Assembly: GCF_018777385.1 (NCBI RefSeq)
Contig: NZ_JAFJYB010000001.1
Coordinates: forward strand, 124,001-188,000
Length of the DNA stretch: 64,000 nt
Reading direction: 5' to 3'
From: Candidatus Symbiopectobacterium endolongispinus
Lineage (GTDB): Bacteria > Pseudomonadota > Gammaproteobacteria > Enterobacterales > Enterobacteriaceae
The position numbers were made by a program, and so were the translations under genes. Positions 1 through 9,914 of this stretch are shown here, one piece after another (position 1 is the first letter of the stretch; every line of letters starts with the position of its first letter). The notes under the pieces were generated by a model. That model searched no databases. It saw only the letters and a program-made list of their open reading frames with translations, and had not been told where the DNA came from.

Positions 1-442
1 CATAGCACCGGCGGTGAGCCACAATCCGTTGGGCGATCACCACGGTAAGCTGCTCTCTAACTTCTTTGCCCAGACCGAAGCGCTGGCATTTGGTAAATCC
101 CGTGAGGTGGTGGAAGCCGAGTTTGCCGCGCAGGGAAAAACGGCGCAGCAGGTTGAGCATGTTGCGCCGTTCAAAGTGTTTGAAGGCAATCGTCCAACCA
201 ACTCCATCCTGTTGCGCGAAATAACGCCTTACAGCCTGGGCGCGCTTATCGCGCTGTATGAACACAAGATCTTCACCCAGGGTGCGATTCTGAACATCTA
301 TACTTTCGATCAGTGGGGTGTTGAGTTGGGCAAACAACTGGCAAACCGCATTTTGCCGGAATTGGAAAATGACCAGCCGGTGAGCAGCCACGACAGTTCG
401 ACCAACGGTTTGATTAACCGCTTTAAAAACTGGCGCGCCTGA
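1..442 (+). CDS. pgi: Glucose-6-phosphate isomerase, C-terminal part
   Basis: Cytosolic glycolytic enzyme interconverting glucose-6-phosphate and fructose-6-phosphate. The reading frame is already open at the window edge (from base 2), so the 5' part lies outside. The visible ~146 residues match the end of the enterobacterial protein almost residue for residue: [37 protein letters not shown] and the terminal [13 protein letters not shown] segment. This region carries the conserved C-terminal lysine of the active site (in the QLA helix, WGVELGK). No disruption is visible. It is followed after ~55 bp by yjeI on the same strand. Identity is very secure; only the missing 5' end is unknown. Confidence 0.96.
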   Translation, partial: IAPAVSHNPLGDHHGKLLSNFFAQTEALAFGKSREVVEAEFAAQGKTAQQVEHVAPFKVFEGNRPTNSILLREITPYSLGALIALYEHKIFTQGAILNIYTFDQWGVELGKQLANRILPELENDQPVSSHDSSTNGLINRFKNWRA

Positions 443-498
443 TTCGTGGACGCCGATAGGGGGATATCCCCCCTTTTGTCATCAACATGGAGGGACGT

Positions 499-840
499 AT
501 GCAGAAACGTGCTTTATTGGGCATCGCCGTGGCGGTTTTACTGGCAGGATGCAGCACCAGCAAGGAATTGAGTTCAGTCGGGCAGTCGGTCAAGTTTACT
601 GATAAGCAACCCGGCAGCGAATGCCGTCTGGTGGGGCAGGTGACAGGCTCGCAGTCCACTTGGTTAACGGGTCATGATGAGGGTAACGCTCAGCGCGGCG
701 CGGCCAACGATCTGCGTAACAAGGCGGCGGCGCTCGGCGGTAACGTCATCTATGGCGCCACCAGTTCCAGCGAAAGCTTCTGGTCGAGCTTTGCACCGCT
801 TGATAGCAAGCTGGTCGGGCAGGTTTATCACTGCCCCTAA
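499..840 (+). CDS. yjeI: DUF4156 lipoprotein YjeI
   Basis: Small predicted outer-membrane-targeted lipoprotein of ~113 residues. The start at 499 is chosen because GGAGGGA lies just upstream (489-495); an in-frame ATG at 487 overlaps that ribosome binding site and is less likely. A signal peptide with hydrophobic core and lipobox (VLLAGC) is followed by a small globular domain containing GNVIYGAT and a terminal HCP. Two further cysteines may form a disulfide. In E. coli yjeI also lies close to epmB/efp. Function is unknown in the family. It is convergent with epmB. Confidence 0.88.
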   Translation: MQKRALLGIAVAVLLAGCSTSKELSSVGQSVKFTDKQPGSECRLVGQVTGSQSTWLTGHDEGNAQRGAANDLRNKAAALGGNVIYGATSSSESFWSSFAPLDSKLVGQVYHCP

Positions 841-850
841 GCGACAGGCC

Positions 851-887
851 TTCACAGGCGGATGCTCGCTGAGCCGCCGTCTGTGAA
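851..887. terminator. Hairpin between convergent yjeI and epmB
   Basis: Arms TTCACAGGCGG (851-861) and CCGCCGTCTGTGAA (874-887) pair with a small bulge and a 12-nt loop. There is only a short T-rich stretch after it on the plus strand. It lies between the convergent stops of yjeI and epmB, so it may serve both directions. Confidence 0.5.
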
Positions 888-896
888 GAATTTCTG

Positions 897-1928
897 TTAG
901 TTGGGCTTCAGCAACTGCAAATCCAGTAGCGTTTTGCTCGCTTCCCCGCCAATCTCGCGCGTCAAACGCGGTACCAGATAGCCGGAGACCTGCGACAGCA
1001 GTTTTTTCATGATGTCGCGTGCTTCTTCATCGCTCACCAAAAAATGCGCTGCGCCTTGTACTTTGTCCAGCACGTGCAGGTAGTAAGGCAGTACGCCTGC
1101 GTTAAACAGCGCGTTGCTCAGCGCCGCAAGCGTCGAGGCGTTATCATTCACGCCGCGCAGCAATATGCTTTGATTCAGCAGCGTAACGCCAGCCTGACGC
1201 AAACGTGCCATACTTTCACTCAGTTCGCTGTCTATTTCGTTGGCATGGTTGATGTGTGTCACCAGCAGCACGCGAAGGCGCGTTTGCGATAAGCGTTGAC
1301 ACAACGCCTCGGTAATTCGCGCCGGGATCACCACCGGCAACCGGCTGTGAATACGTAGGCGTTGCACGTGGGGAATGGTTTCCAGTTCGGTGATAAGCCA
1401 GTCCAACTCATGGTCTTTCGCCATCAGCGGATCTCCCCCGGAGAAAATAATTTCATCCAGTTCAGGATGCTGGCGAATATAGTCCAGCGCCTGACGCCAG
1501 TTGCTCTTGTTGCCCTGATTGTCCTGATAGGGAAAGTGGCGACGGAAGCAATAGCGGCAGTTGACCGCGCAGCCGCCTTTGACCAGCAACAAGGCGCGGT
1601 TGTGGTATTTATGGAGTAATCCAGGCACCACGCTGTGCTGTTCATCAAGCGGATCGACGCTGAACCCGGGGGTTACCTCGAATTCGTCCTGCGCAGTCAG
1701 TACTTGCAGCAATAGCGGATCGATATGGTCCCCTTTGCGCATCCGCGCGGCAAAGGACCAAGGTACGCTCAAGGGAAATAGCGTGCGCGCTTGTGCCCCT
1801 TTACGTAGCTCAGGGTGGTCATCCAGCGCCAAAAAGTGCAAAAGTTGGAGAGGGTCGGTAATGACATCCGCAAGTTGATGCAACCAATCTTCTCTGGGAT
1901 GGGGTTTTAGGGTTACAATGTGTGCCAT
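897..1928 (-). CDS. epmB: EF-P lysine 2,3-aminomutase EpmB (YjeK)
   Basis: Radical SAM, PLP-dependent enzyme that converts (S)-alpha-lysine to (R)-beta-lysine, the donor for modification of Lys34 of elongation factor P. The protein is 343 residues (E. coli 342). The start at 1928 gives MAHIVTL as in relatives; a longer frame starts 8 codons earlier. The radical SAM cluster motif CAVNCRYCFRRHF is intact near residue 120, followed by FSGGDPL and RIHSRLP. It is divergent from efp with ~40 bp between starts, so the two share a promoter region. With epmA at 13.7 kb, the known modification genes seen here (epmA, epmB, efp) are intact. Confidence 0.97.
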   Translation of the reverse strand: MAHIVTLKPHPREDWLHQLADVITDPLQLLHFLALDDHPELRKGAQARTLFPLSVPWSFAARMRKGDHIDPLLLQVLTAQDEFEVTPGFSVDPLDEQHSVVPGLLHKYHNRALLLVKGGCAVNCRYCFRRHFPYQDNQGNKSNWRQALDYIRQHPELDEIIFSGGDPLMAKDHELDWLITELETIPHVQRLRIHSRLPVVIPARITEALCQRLSQTRLRVLLVTHINHANEIDSELSESMARLRQAGVTLLNQSILLRGVNDNASTLAALSNALFNAGVLPYYLHVLDKVQGAAHFLVSDEEARDIMKKLLSQVSGYLVPRLTREIGGEASKTLLDLQLLKPN

Positions 1929-1968
1929 TTTTTGGCTGAGTACCAGTATCAAATAGTAGAGGGCCTTT

Positions 1969-2535
1969 ATGGCGACTTATTTTAGCAACGATTTTCGTTC
2001 CGGTCTTAAAATCGTGTTTGAAGGCGAGCCTTACGCTGTCGAATCCAGTGAATTCGTTAAGCCAGGTAAAGGGCAGGCTTTCGCGCGCGTGAAAATGCGC
2101 CGTTTGCTGACCGGCAAACTGATTGAAAAAACCTTCAAATCCACCGACAGCGCCGAAGGTGCTGATGTGGTCGATATGAACCTGACCTACCTGTATAACG
2201 ACGGTGAGTTCTGGCATTTCATGAACAATGAAACGTTTGAACAACTGGCCGCTGATTCCAAAGCTGTTGGCGATAACGCCAAATGGCTGCTGGATCAGGC
2301 TGAATGTATCGTGACGTTGTGGAACGGCCAACCGATTTCGGTAACGCCGCCAAACTTCGTGGAACTGGAGATCGTGGATACCGATCCGGGTCTGAAGGGC
2401 GATACAGCAGGGACTGGCGGTAAGCCGGCAACGTTGACCACAGGTGCCGTGGTAAAAGTGCCGTTGTTTGTTCAGATTGGCGAAGTTATCAAAGTGGATA
2501 CGCGTTCTGGCGAATACGTTTCCCGCGTGAAATAA
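1969..2535 (+). CDS. efp: Translation elongation factor P
   Basis: tRNA-shaped translation factor that relieves ribosome stalling at consecutive prolines. 188 residues, identical in length to E. coli EF-P. The loop [10 protein letters not shown] places the modification site at Lys34 exactly as expected. Three beta-barrel domains are complete through the terminal SGEYVSRVK. The gene is intact and strongly conserved, in contrast with the broken genes that follow it. A terminator hairpin follows. Confidence 0.98.
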   Translation: MATYFSNDFRSGLKIVFEGEPYAVESSEFVKPGKGQAFARVKMRRLLTGKLIEKTFKSTDSAEGADVVDMNLTYLYNDGEFWHFMNNETFEQLAADSKAVGDNAKWLLDQAECIVTLWNGQPISVTPPNFVELEIVDTDPGLKGDTAGTGGKPATLTTGAVVKVPLFVQIGEVIKVDTRSGEYVSRVK

Positions 2536-2553
2536 GCACTTCCCTGCCAAAAA

Positions 2554-2581
2554 CACCGTCGGCTTTGCTGGCGGTTTTTTT
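2554..2581 (+). terminator. Terminator of efp
   Basis: A stem ACCGTC / GGCGGT around a ~9-nt loop is followed immediately by seven T residues, 20-45 bp after the efp stop. It is a typical rho-independent terminator. Confidence 0.8.
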
Positions 2582-2676
2582 GTCCCACGTCTGGTCAACG
2601 CGAACGTTTGCTACCCATTCAGCCACGAACGCTGCTTCATGACAGAGCCTGTACCTTCAGATATCAAGGCGTAAGC

Positions 2677-3502
2677 TCACGAACCGGGAAACACCCGCTC
2701 GCACAGAAAATCTACCAATACACGTACCTTCGGCGACGGATGTTTGCTCGCGGGCCACAGCAAGTGAAAAACGCCTGTGCGCTCCACATAATCGACCAGA
2801 ATGGGCTGTAATCGGCCATCGGCCAGCAGATCGCGAATAGAGAAGTCCGGCAGATAGGCGATACCCAACCCTTGCAGTGCGAAGCACACGCACGTCTCTA
2901 TGTTGTTGCAGATCATCGCCGTAGGCAGTTGCAACAGTGGCTCTCCGGGAGCGAGTCGCAACGCCCAAGGCTCCAGCTTACCGCTGTGGGGAAAGCGATA
3001 GTGCAGGCAGCGGTGTCGCAGCAGGTCGGCAGGCACCAAGCCGACGAGCGGTGAGACGCGAGTCGTGTGGCTCACCGGTGCGCACCACTGCATCAAAGCC
3101 TTCTTCGATCACATTAACGATCTGATCGGTGAAATCGAGATCCAGCCCGATCTCTGGATACGTATGCATAAATTCACTGAGTACCGGCAGTACTAGCGAA
3201 CTGACCAGCGGCAGGCTCACTCGTAGGCGCCCCCGCGGCGTGCCGTTGGCCTGTAGATCCAACTCTGCGGCTTCGATCTCGGCCAGAATGCGCCGACAGC
3301 GCTCCAGAAACAGGGTGCCCTCAGCCGTCAGGGTAATGTTACGCGTGCTGCGATGGAACAGGCGTACGCCCAGTTTTTCTTCCAGACGTGCCACGCTCTT
3401 GCCGACGACCGAGGCTGACACCCCCAGCAACTGCCCCGCTGCCACAAAGCTGCGTGTTTCTGCCACCTGCACGAACACCACAAAGCCGTTAAGGCTGTCC
3501 AT
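2677..3502 (-). pseudogene. LysR-family transcriptional regulator, broken
   Basis: Originally a ~300-residue LysR-type regulator. The first ~160 codons from 3502 encode a complete winged helix-turn-helix (VGKSVARLEEKLGVRLFHRSTR) and the beginning of the effector domain (GRLRVSLPLVSSLVLP). Near 3030-3045 the reading frame changes and roughly 20 codons of the usual LysR effector domain (the region normally containing a YLARHG-like motif) are missing. The remaining effector domain (LLRHRCLHYRFP to CERVFPGS) continues in another frame down to 2677. Deletion plus frameshift makes it non-functional. It is divergent from the serine hydrolase/MFS pair that it probably regulated. Confidence 0.85.
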
Positions 3503-3649
3503 ATCGCCCTCCCATTGCGGACAGTTTATTCCGCATAGCAAGGAACTGTATCCATCTTTTTTTGAGTCACAAGTTCTCTATCGTCAAGGCATGCCCGATC
3601 TAGCAACCGATGAAATCAAGGACTTTAACGTGACGACTCCTCTCTCCCC

Positions 3650-4518
3650 ATGCGCTCAGGTGTTCCCTCTGCGCATCTCTCCACCCGTATTCAGAATGTT
3701 ATCCAGCAGGCGTTGGAGACGCATCGTCTGGTGGGTAGCGTTGTCTTGGTGGCGCACCATGGTGCGTTGATTTACCAGCAGGCGGCCGGATGGGCCGATC
3801 GTGAACACGCACAGCCGATGGCGTTGGACACGATCTTTCGGCTGGCATCGGTGAGTAAACCCATCGTGTCGACGGCGGCGTTGGTGCTGGTGGCTCAGGG
3901 AAAATTCGGTCTGGATGACGACATCTCTCGCTGGCTGCCCGAATTTCAGCCTCGGTTGCCCGATGGATCAGCCACGTCGATCACGGTGCGGCAGTTGCTC
4001 AGCCATACCGCTGGACTGGGCTACCGCTTCTTCGAGGCGGATGCAAATGGCCCCTACGCGCAGGCTGGGATATCGGATGGTATGGATGCATCCGGCATCA
4101 CGCTGGATGAGAATTTACGTCGTCTCGCCAGCGTGCCACTGCTGTATGTGCCGGGTACTGCCTTGGGGTACTCGCTGGCGACGGATGTGCTGGGGGCCTT
4201 GATTGCGCGTGTTCAGGGCTCGTCATTGGACAAGGCGGTACGTGAACTTGTGACCGGCCCACTGGGTATGGTGGATACCGGCTTCGTCGTTGACGATCCG
4301 TTACGTGTGGCGACGGCCTATGTTAATGACACAACGCAACCCCATCAGTTGGCTGAAGGCGAAACCGTTTCTGCCTTTGAGGGGCGGTCGGTATTACGTA
4401 TAGCCCGGCGCGAATCTTCGATGCTGAAGCCTTTCCTTCAGGGGGGGCAGGCATGTCGGGCCGCTTCGTTACCGATCTGCGAGATGCGGTGTACGAGGCG
4501 CCGGGGGAAGCACAATGA
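3650..4518 (+). pseudogene. Serine hydrolase of the class C beta-lactamase/esterase family, broken
   Basis: Penicillin-binding-protein-like esterase. The catalytic SxxK motif is visible as SVSK (about residue 67), and YSLA fits the family's Tyr motif. The frame is open from 3650 to about 4395, then shifts: in the next frame the expected continuation (SPARIFDAEAFPSGGAGMSG) is readable. The segment normally following MSG is absent and the sequence jumps to a terminal FVTDLRDAVYEA tail ending at 4518. So there is one frameshift plus an internal deletion of the C-terminal half. The end overlaps the ATG of the following transporter (ATGA), which indicates an operon. Confidence 0.82.
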
Positions 4519-5685
4519 CATGCCGTAAACAGGAGCGCTTGCCGTTGGCCTCACTGTTGGCGTTAGCCACGGCAGCTTTCATTACCATCCTGACTGAAGC
4601 CCTGCCTGCGGGGCTGTTACTGCAAATGGCGCAAGGTCTTGCGGTGTCCGAAGCCTGGGTGGGCCAAACGTCACCTTCTATGCCATTGGCTCACTGGTTG
4701 CGGCGATCCCTTTGATGGCGGCCACGCAAGGCATGCGCCGGCGTCCACTACTGTTATCGGCCCTGGCGGGTTTCGCGATTACCAATACCGTTACGACATT
4801 TTCCGGCAGCTATATCCTGACGATGGTGGCTCGCTTTCTGGCGGGAGTGTCAGCCGGGCTATTGTGGGCATTGCTGGCAGGTTATGCTGCACGCATGGTA
4901 CCGGACTACCAGAAGGGACGCGCTATTGCTATCGCCATGGTCGGCACGCCCTTGGCGCTGTCGCTCGGCGTGCCAGCAGGAACGTTTTTAGGCCATTTGG
5001 TGGGCTGGCGGATGTGTTTTGGCCTCATGAGCGCATTGGCGTTACTGCTTATTCTGTGGGTGCGCGTTCAGGTTCCAGACTTTGCCTGGCAGCCTGCGGG
5101 CAAGCGATTGTCGTTAGGCGCCGTATTTATCATCGCCGGGGTGCGTCCGGTGCTGTTCGTGGTATTGGCGTTTGTGCTGGCGCACAACATCCTTTACACC
5201 TACATTGCCCCGTTCTTGGCGGCGGCGGGCATGGTCGAACGCACGGACGTGATACTGCTGGTGTTTGGCGTCGCCTCGTTGCTGGGGATCGGGATCATCG
5301 GCGTACTGATTGACCGGCATTTGCGTGCGTTGACGCTGACCAGTACGCTATTGTTCGGTCTGTCTGCGCTGGCGCTTGGTGTTCGGGTGATATGCCTGTC
5401 GTGGTGTATACGGCAGTTGCGGTTTGGGGGTTGGCATTCGGCGGTGCGGCAACGCTGTTTCAAACCGCCGTCGCCAAAACCGCCGGAGAGGCGGCCGATG
5501 TGGCGCAATCGATGCTGGTGACGGCCTGGAATCTGGCGATTGCTGGTGGCGGTATCCTTGGCGGGCTGTTGCTGGACAGCCTGGGCGTTTCGGCGTTCTC
5601 TCCGGCGCTTTTGGTGCTGCTAACGGCAACGCTGATCGTGGTTTGGGTTGCTCGGCAGCAGGGGTTCCGCGCGATGCCGTGTTGA
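4515..5685 (+). pseudogene. MFS transporter, frameshifted
   Basis: Twelve-helix major facilitator of the drug/sugar efflux type, ~390 codons. The start ATG at 4515 overlaps the stop of the upstream hydrolase gene. Three frames must be joined: 4515-4700 (first helix, FITILTEALPAGLLL), 4712-5390 (helices 2-9, including VGTPLALSLGVPAGTFLG) and 5392-5685 (last helices, GGAATLFQTAVAKTAGEAADVAQS). The shifts lie near 4690 and 5385. Apart from these two indels the protein is complete, so decay is recent or the indels are sequence errors. Confidence 0.86.
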
Positions 5686-5717
5686 AACGTCAGTCGTGCC
5701 GGCCCCCTCAGCCACTG

Positions 5718-6656
5718 TCAAACCCCTTCGCGCTCTGTGCTACAGACAGGCACTTTCTTGTGGCGTAACCACTGCGCAGGTTTCAGTTCGCTGACCAGCA
5801 CCCCGATAACAATCAGCGCGGCACCCACAATCGCTAAGCCGGGCAAACGGTCACCGGCAAGACGACCGACAATGCCCGCCCACACCGGTTCGCTGGAGTA
5901 GATGACGGTGGCACGCGTAGGGGACACTGCCTTTTGCGCCCAGTTCATGGTCAGTTGAATCACAATGCTGGGCGGCACCAAGGCCGATGCCGCCCAGCAA
6001 CCAGGCCCAGGAGAAGGCGGGCAACGACTCACCGGTTACCGGCATTAACAGCAGGGATAGCAGTCCCGCCGTCAGCAACTTTACAGTAGTCACCCAGCGC
6101 ACATCGACTTTCCCGGCGAAATGGCCGATAAGAATGATTTCGGCCGCAATCGCCAGCGCACTGAGCAGCGTGACCCATTCGCCCTGACTCATACTGAGAT
6201 GGCCCGCATCGGGTCCTGCCAACAGCATCAGGCCGACAAACGCGAAAACAATCCCCACCAGACTCATGACGCCGGGGCGTCGCCGTAGCACCAGCCATTG
6301 CAGCAGCGGCACCAGAGGGACATACAGCGCGGTAATAAACGCCGATTGGCTGCTGGTGATGGTTTGCAGGCCATAGGTTTGTAAACCGTAGCCCAGCAGG
6401 ATACTTGCTCCGATGGCAAAACCCGCATAGCACTCCTGAAGTGTCAGTCCCGCCAATGCGCGCCGAAAAACCAGAAGGCTGATGATACCGGCCGTGGTAA
6501 AGCGCAGCCCAACAAAAAACAGCGGACCACTGTGCTGCATGGCCAGATGAACCACTAAAAGGTGGTTCACCACACTAGTGTGATCAGGATTAACGCCCAC
6601 TCCTGGGGTTTGATGCCCAGTATAGGGTGGGGGATGGCAGAAAAGTAACGTTGCAT
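5718..6656 (-). pseudogene. EamA/DMT-family transporter, frameshifted
   Basis: Ten-helix drug/metabolite exporter-like protein, ~310 codons. The likely original start is ATG at 6656 (MQRYFSAIPHP...), giving GIKPQEWALILITLVW for helix 1. The frame breaks near 6560, resumes as the long open segment containing FFVGLRFTTAG and LQTITSSQSAFITALYVP, and breaks again near 5965-5985. The last part (TRATVIYSSEPVWAG) is in another frame ending at 5718. Two regions of indels are needed to restore it. It is convergent with the MFS pseudogene upstream. Substrate unknown. Confidence 0.84.
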
Positions 6657-6729
6657 TGCAGGTTCAGACAAAAGAGATCAGCTTTCCATCATAGGGGGAA
6701 TGTTGTCGATAAGCCATCCCCCTCGTCGG

Positions 6730-7215
6730 CTAGCGTAGTGTACAGGCAACCTCCTCCAATTGGCTGATGACCGTGTTCCATCCTTCAAAAAAGCCTGATT
6801 TTTCATGTTGTTCACGTGAGGCTTCGTCCTGATGGATAACCTGAACGGTATAACAGCTGCCCAGCGCGTAATCAGACAACGAAATGAGCGTAGTAAAGGC
6901 CAATTCGGGGATGGCAGGCCGCCAGCCTGCGGTCAGCATCGACGTGAACACGATACGGGCGTGGGGAATCACCTCCAAAAAGCACCAGATGTGTTCACTG
7001 CGATCGTCGCCCGTCCCCTGAATCCGGGTATGAAATGCCCCGCCGGGTTGCAGATCGAGGGCGATAACCTCAGTGGTGCCCGGTTTTGGGCTCCACCAGA
7101 CTTTGAGCCATTCTGGGTCTGACCAGGCACGCCATATTGCATGTCGCGGGGTGTCCAGAACTCGGGTAATCACAAGATTGCGGGTATCCGCAGGTTGAGG
7201 TATTGACAGTGTCAT
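6730..7215 (-). CDS. AHSA1/SRPBCC-domain protein
   Basis: 161-residue START/Bet v 1-like protein of the AHSA1 (activator of Hsp90 ATPase-like) family, probably cytosolic. These small alpha/beta domains bind hydrophobic ligands, but no substrate is known here. The start at 7215 is supported by AGGAG six bases upstream. Family hallmarks are RAWSDPEWLKVWWSP near residue 30, PGGAFHTRIQG, and the C-terminal helix starting at HEKSGFFEGWNTVISQLE. It is intact and flanked on both sides by pseudogenes. Confidence 0.8.
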   Translation of the reverse strand: MTLSIPQPADTRNLVITRVLDTPRHAIWRAWSDPEWLKVWWSPKPGTTEVIALDLQPGGAFHTRIQGTGDDRSEHIWCFLEVIPHARIVFTSMLTAGWRPAIPELAFTTLISLSDYALGSCYTVQVIHQDEASREQHEKSGFFEGWNTVISQLEEVACTLR

Positions 7216-7383
7216 GGCGTGACTCCTGATAAGCGTGAACACCAGTGTGCCGCCTATTTTCAGTGACACCGGAACAAAAAACGTTTATCGCGGCAGGATT
7301 GACTACGCTTACTGAAGGCGGTGGAGATCTCCTCGGTAGTATTACTTTCCCTTTTACCTCTCCCTTGAGAAGGAAAATAACCC

Positions 7384-7517
7384 ATGTTCAAAAAAAGCGT
7401 GCTTATTCTTGCCTCATTGTTGATGCTATTTGCGTTGACCGCTTTGTAATACCACCAGAGGTATTTGGGCATGATGTCGAAGCGGGTGGGAAAGCCATTC
7501 AACGCAATGCGCAGTAG
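7384..7517 (+). pseudogene. Entericidin-like lipoprotein, two frameshifts
   Basis: Remnant of a ~43-residue entericidin. The first 20 codons encode a lipoprotein signal peptide (MFKKSVLILASLLMLFALTA). The frame then stops, but removing one T from TTT at about 7443 and one T from TTT at about 7466 restores CNTTRG, then GHDVEAGGKAIQRNAQ and a stop at 7517. That is the family signature (lipobox Cys followed by NTTRG...D...GG.AI). In E. coli ecnA/ecnB lie just downstream of efp, so the position is as expected after the intervening insertions. Both lesions are single-base gains in short T runs. Confidence 0.7.
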
Positions 7518-7687
7518 TCAATAAACTGCCCGAACATTGCACTACATGGCGATGAAAGGACGCTGAGCGGCGGCGTCCTATAGACACCTGTCCGCCGCAG
7601 TGATATATCCGTGATCTTTCTTCACGCCACTCTCGTGGCCGGTAGAAAAACGGGTATTTTGCGTAGCGGAATGGATGGAGAAGTACG

Positions 7688-8042
7688 ATGTCGCCGTTGT
7701 TTATTACTGTAGGCATGCTGACCCTGAGCAATGTGTTTATGACGTTCGCCTGGTATGGTCATTTGCGTTATTTCAGTGGACGTACCTGGCTGATTGCCGC
7801 ACTGGTCAGTTGGGGGAATTGCATTGTTTGAATACCTGTTGCAGGTGCCGGCCAACCGCATCGGCTATCAGGTGGCCTCTGCGGGGCAACTAAAGATTTT
7901 GCAGGAAGTGATCAGTCTGACGGTATTTATTCCGTTCTCAATGATCATTCTGAAAGAGCTGTTCCGTACCGATTTCATCTGGGCCGGTCTCTGCTTGTTG
8001 GGCGCGGTATTTTTCATGTTCAAAGATAAGATTCTGGGTTAA
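7688..8042 (+). pseudogene. DUF486 small membrane protein, frameshifted
   Basis: Four-helix DMT-superfamily protein of about 117 residues (DUF486). It starts MSPLFITVGMLTLSNVF at 7688 and is open to TWLIAALVSWG, then a run of five G at about 7811-7815 shifts the frame. With four G the protein continues IALFEYLLQVPANRIGYQ...QLKILQEVISLTVFIPFS to the stop at 8042. The single-base homopolymer gain is the only lesion. Function of the family is unknown. Confidence 0.82.
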
Positions 8043-8067
8043 TGGTTGCTGCATTTCCCCTATCGCT

Positions 8068-8098
8068 ACGGCTGGCTTGTGTAACCAGCCGTATTTTA
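8068..8098 (+). terminator. Terminator after the DUF486 gene
   Basis: Perfect 8-bp stem ACGGCTGG / CCAGCCGT with a 9-nt loop, followed by ATTTTAC. It lies 26 bp past the DUF486 stop and between convergent genes. Confidence 0.75.
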
Positions 8099-8100
8099 CC

Positions 8101-8547
8101 TTAGGCTAATTTCCGCACGACAGCCGTTGCTGGCATTAATACAGAACCATCCTCGGCATGCGGCACCATGTAGGGAATCGGGTTGCCCGTGCGCGTATCA
8201 ATCAGATCTGAGTGTCGCTCACCGTGCTTGAACCGGTGTCGTTCTCCCCATTGTCGTAGCGCCACTATCACCGGAAACAGCTTTTCTCCCTCAGATGTCA
8301 GTACGTACTCCTGATAAGCCGTACCGTCTGAAGCGTCCTGCATCTCTAGAATGCCTGCATTAACCAGCTTGCGCAGACGATCGGAAAGGATGTTGCGCGC
8401 CACGCTCAGGCTGCGTTGAAAATCACCGAAACGGCGCACGCCATCAAAGGCATCACGCACAATGAGCAGTGACCAGCGATCGCCAACCACATCGACACAG
8501 CGTGCAACGGGACAAGGTTCGTTGTTTATGGTTTCACGGTTTGGCAT
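8101..8547 (-). CDS. HxlR-family transcriptional regulator
   Basis: 148-residue winged-helix regulator of the HxlR/MarR-like type. The family core is clear: CPVARCVDVVGDRWSLLIVRD near residue 12, then RRFGDFQRSLSVARNILSDRLRKLVNAGIL as the DNA-reading helices, and YVLTSEGEKL as the wing. It is intact. It is divergent from the MFS pseudogene starting at 8658, which was presumably its target; regulators of this family commonly respond to reactive carbonyls or drugs, which is not testable here. Confidence 0.87.
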   Translation of the reverse strand: MPNRETINNEPCPVARCVDVVGDRWSLLIVRDAFDGVRRFGDFQRSLSVARNILSDRLRKLVNAGILEMQDASDGTAYQEYVLTSEGEKLFPVIVALRQWGERHRFKHGERHSDLIDTRTGNPIPYMVPHAEDGSVLMPATAVVRKLA

Positions 8548-8657
8548 GGCATTTCCTGGCCGTTTGGTGTGGAACAGTAATCAAGTTGCATTTTAAAACC
8601 AGATAACCTAACATTCAATTGGTTTTATTTTGCAACTGGATTGTGTGGCGTTATGTG

Positions 8658-9867
8658 ATGAAGCGTTCCCTCCCATTACCGTTGAGTCAAAACAGCTCGC
8701 TGGCCCAGCCATCTGATATGCCCCGCAGCCTGATAGTGCTGTTCGCTATTGCCAGTGGCTTGAGCGTGGCAAATGTCTGTTACGCCCAGCCTCTGCTTGA
8801 TGCGCTGGCGGTGGATTTTGGTATCAGTCAGGCCACGGTCGGCGGTGTGGTCACGGCGACTCAGGTTGGCTGTGCCCTGGCACTGTTACTGCTGGTGCCA
8901 TTAGGCGATCGCGTTGAACGTCGTCGCTTGATGATCATGCAACTCGCCGCGCTGGTGACAGCCTTACTCATCGTTAGCATGGCATCGTCTACACCCGTGC
9001 TATTGGTGGGGATGCTGGCGATTGGACTGCTGGGAACCGCGATGACACAGGGGTTAATCGCCTATGCTGCCAGCACTGCTTCTTCCCATGAACGGGGACG
9101 CGTTGTTGGCGCAACACAAGGCGGTGTGTTTATAGGCCTGTTGCTGGCGCGGGTGTTTGCGGGAGGTGTAAGCGATGTTGCGGGTTGGCGAGGCGTTTAC
9201 TGCGGTGCTGATGGTAGCGACGGCGCTACCGTTATGGCTACGGTTACCGTTTTTGCCTCCCTTACCGCAATGCATGAGCTATCCACAACTGATTGCGTCG
9301 ATGTTGATGTTACTGCGACAGAAGATGGTGCTGAAAGTCCGTGGTATGTTGGCATTGCTGATGTTTGCCGCCTTCAACATTTTCTGGAGTGCGCTAGTGT
9401 TGCCCTTGAGCGCGCCGCCTTATGGGTTCTCGCACACAGTGATTGGTGCTTTTGGGCTGGTGGGCGTGGCTGGCTGCCTCGCGCGCCGGACGATGGGCGG
9501 ATCGGAGATATGCTCAACATACCAGTGCGTTTGCGCTGCTGGCATTACTGCTGGCATGGTGGCCTCTGTCGCTGATGGATGCATCGTGTGGGCGCTGGTA
9601 GTGGGGATTGTGCTGCTCGATCTGGGCGGGCAGGCGCTGCACGTAACCAACCAAAGCCTGATATTTCGTGCCCGGCCTGAGGCTCATAGCCGTTTGGTTG
9701 CTCTCTATATGCTGTTTTACGCGCTGGGCAGTGGGATGGGCGCGTTTAGCACTACCCTGACGTATGCGCATGTGGGGTTGCAGGGGGTGTGTATGCTGGG
9801 GGCGACTGTTAGCCTGCTGGCGTTGTTGTTATGGTGGTTCACGCGGCGGGTTGCTACGCCAGAATAA
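8658..9867 (+). pseudogene. MFS transporter, frameshifted
   Basis: Major facilitator of ~400 codons, divergent from the HxlR regulator. The start at 8658 gives MKRSLPLPLSQ. Helices 1-6 are open (GLSVANVCYAQPLLDAL, the loop motif GDRVERRRLM, GATQGGVFIGLLLARVFAG). Near 9200 the frame shifts. The second half (LLMFAAFNIFWSALVLPLSAPPYGFSHT...) runs to 9867, but a stretch at about 9490-9590 is again out of frame: WADRRYAQHTSAFALLALLLAWWPLSLMD is readable only in another frame before the original one returns. So there are at least three indels. Confidence 0.84.
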
Positions 9868-9891
9868 AAAACGGCCCGCAATGCGGGCCGT
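9865..9891 (-). terminator. Terminator of the frd operon
   Basis: Perfect 9-bp GC-rich stem (ACGGCCCGC / GCGGGCCGT) with a 3-nt loop. Read on the minus strand it is followed by six T residues. It lies 24 bp past the frdD stop and at the end of the convergent MFS gene. Confidence 0.88.
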
Positions 9892-9914
9892 AGCAGATGA
9901 CAGCGGATGGTGTG

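Noticed and set aside
1819..2598. 259-codon minus-strand frame over efp
   Set aside because: Antisense shadow of efp, which is unmistakable on the plus strand.
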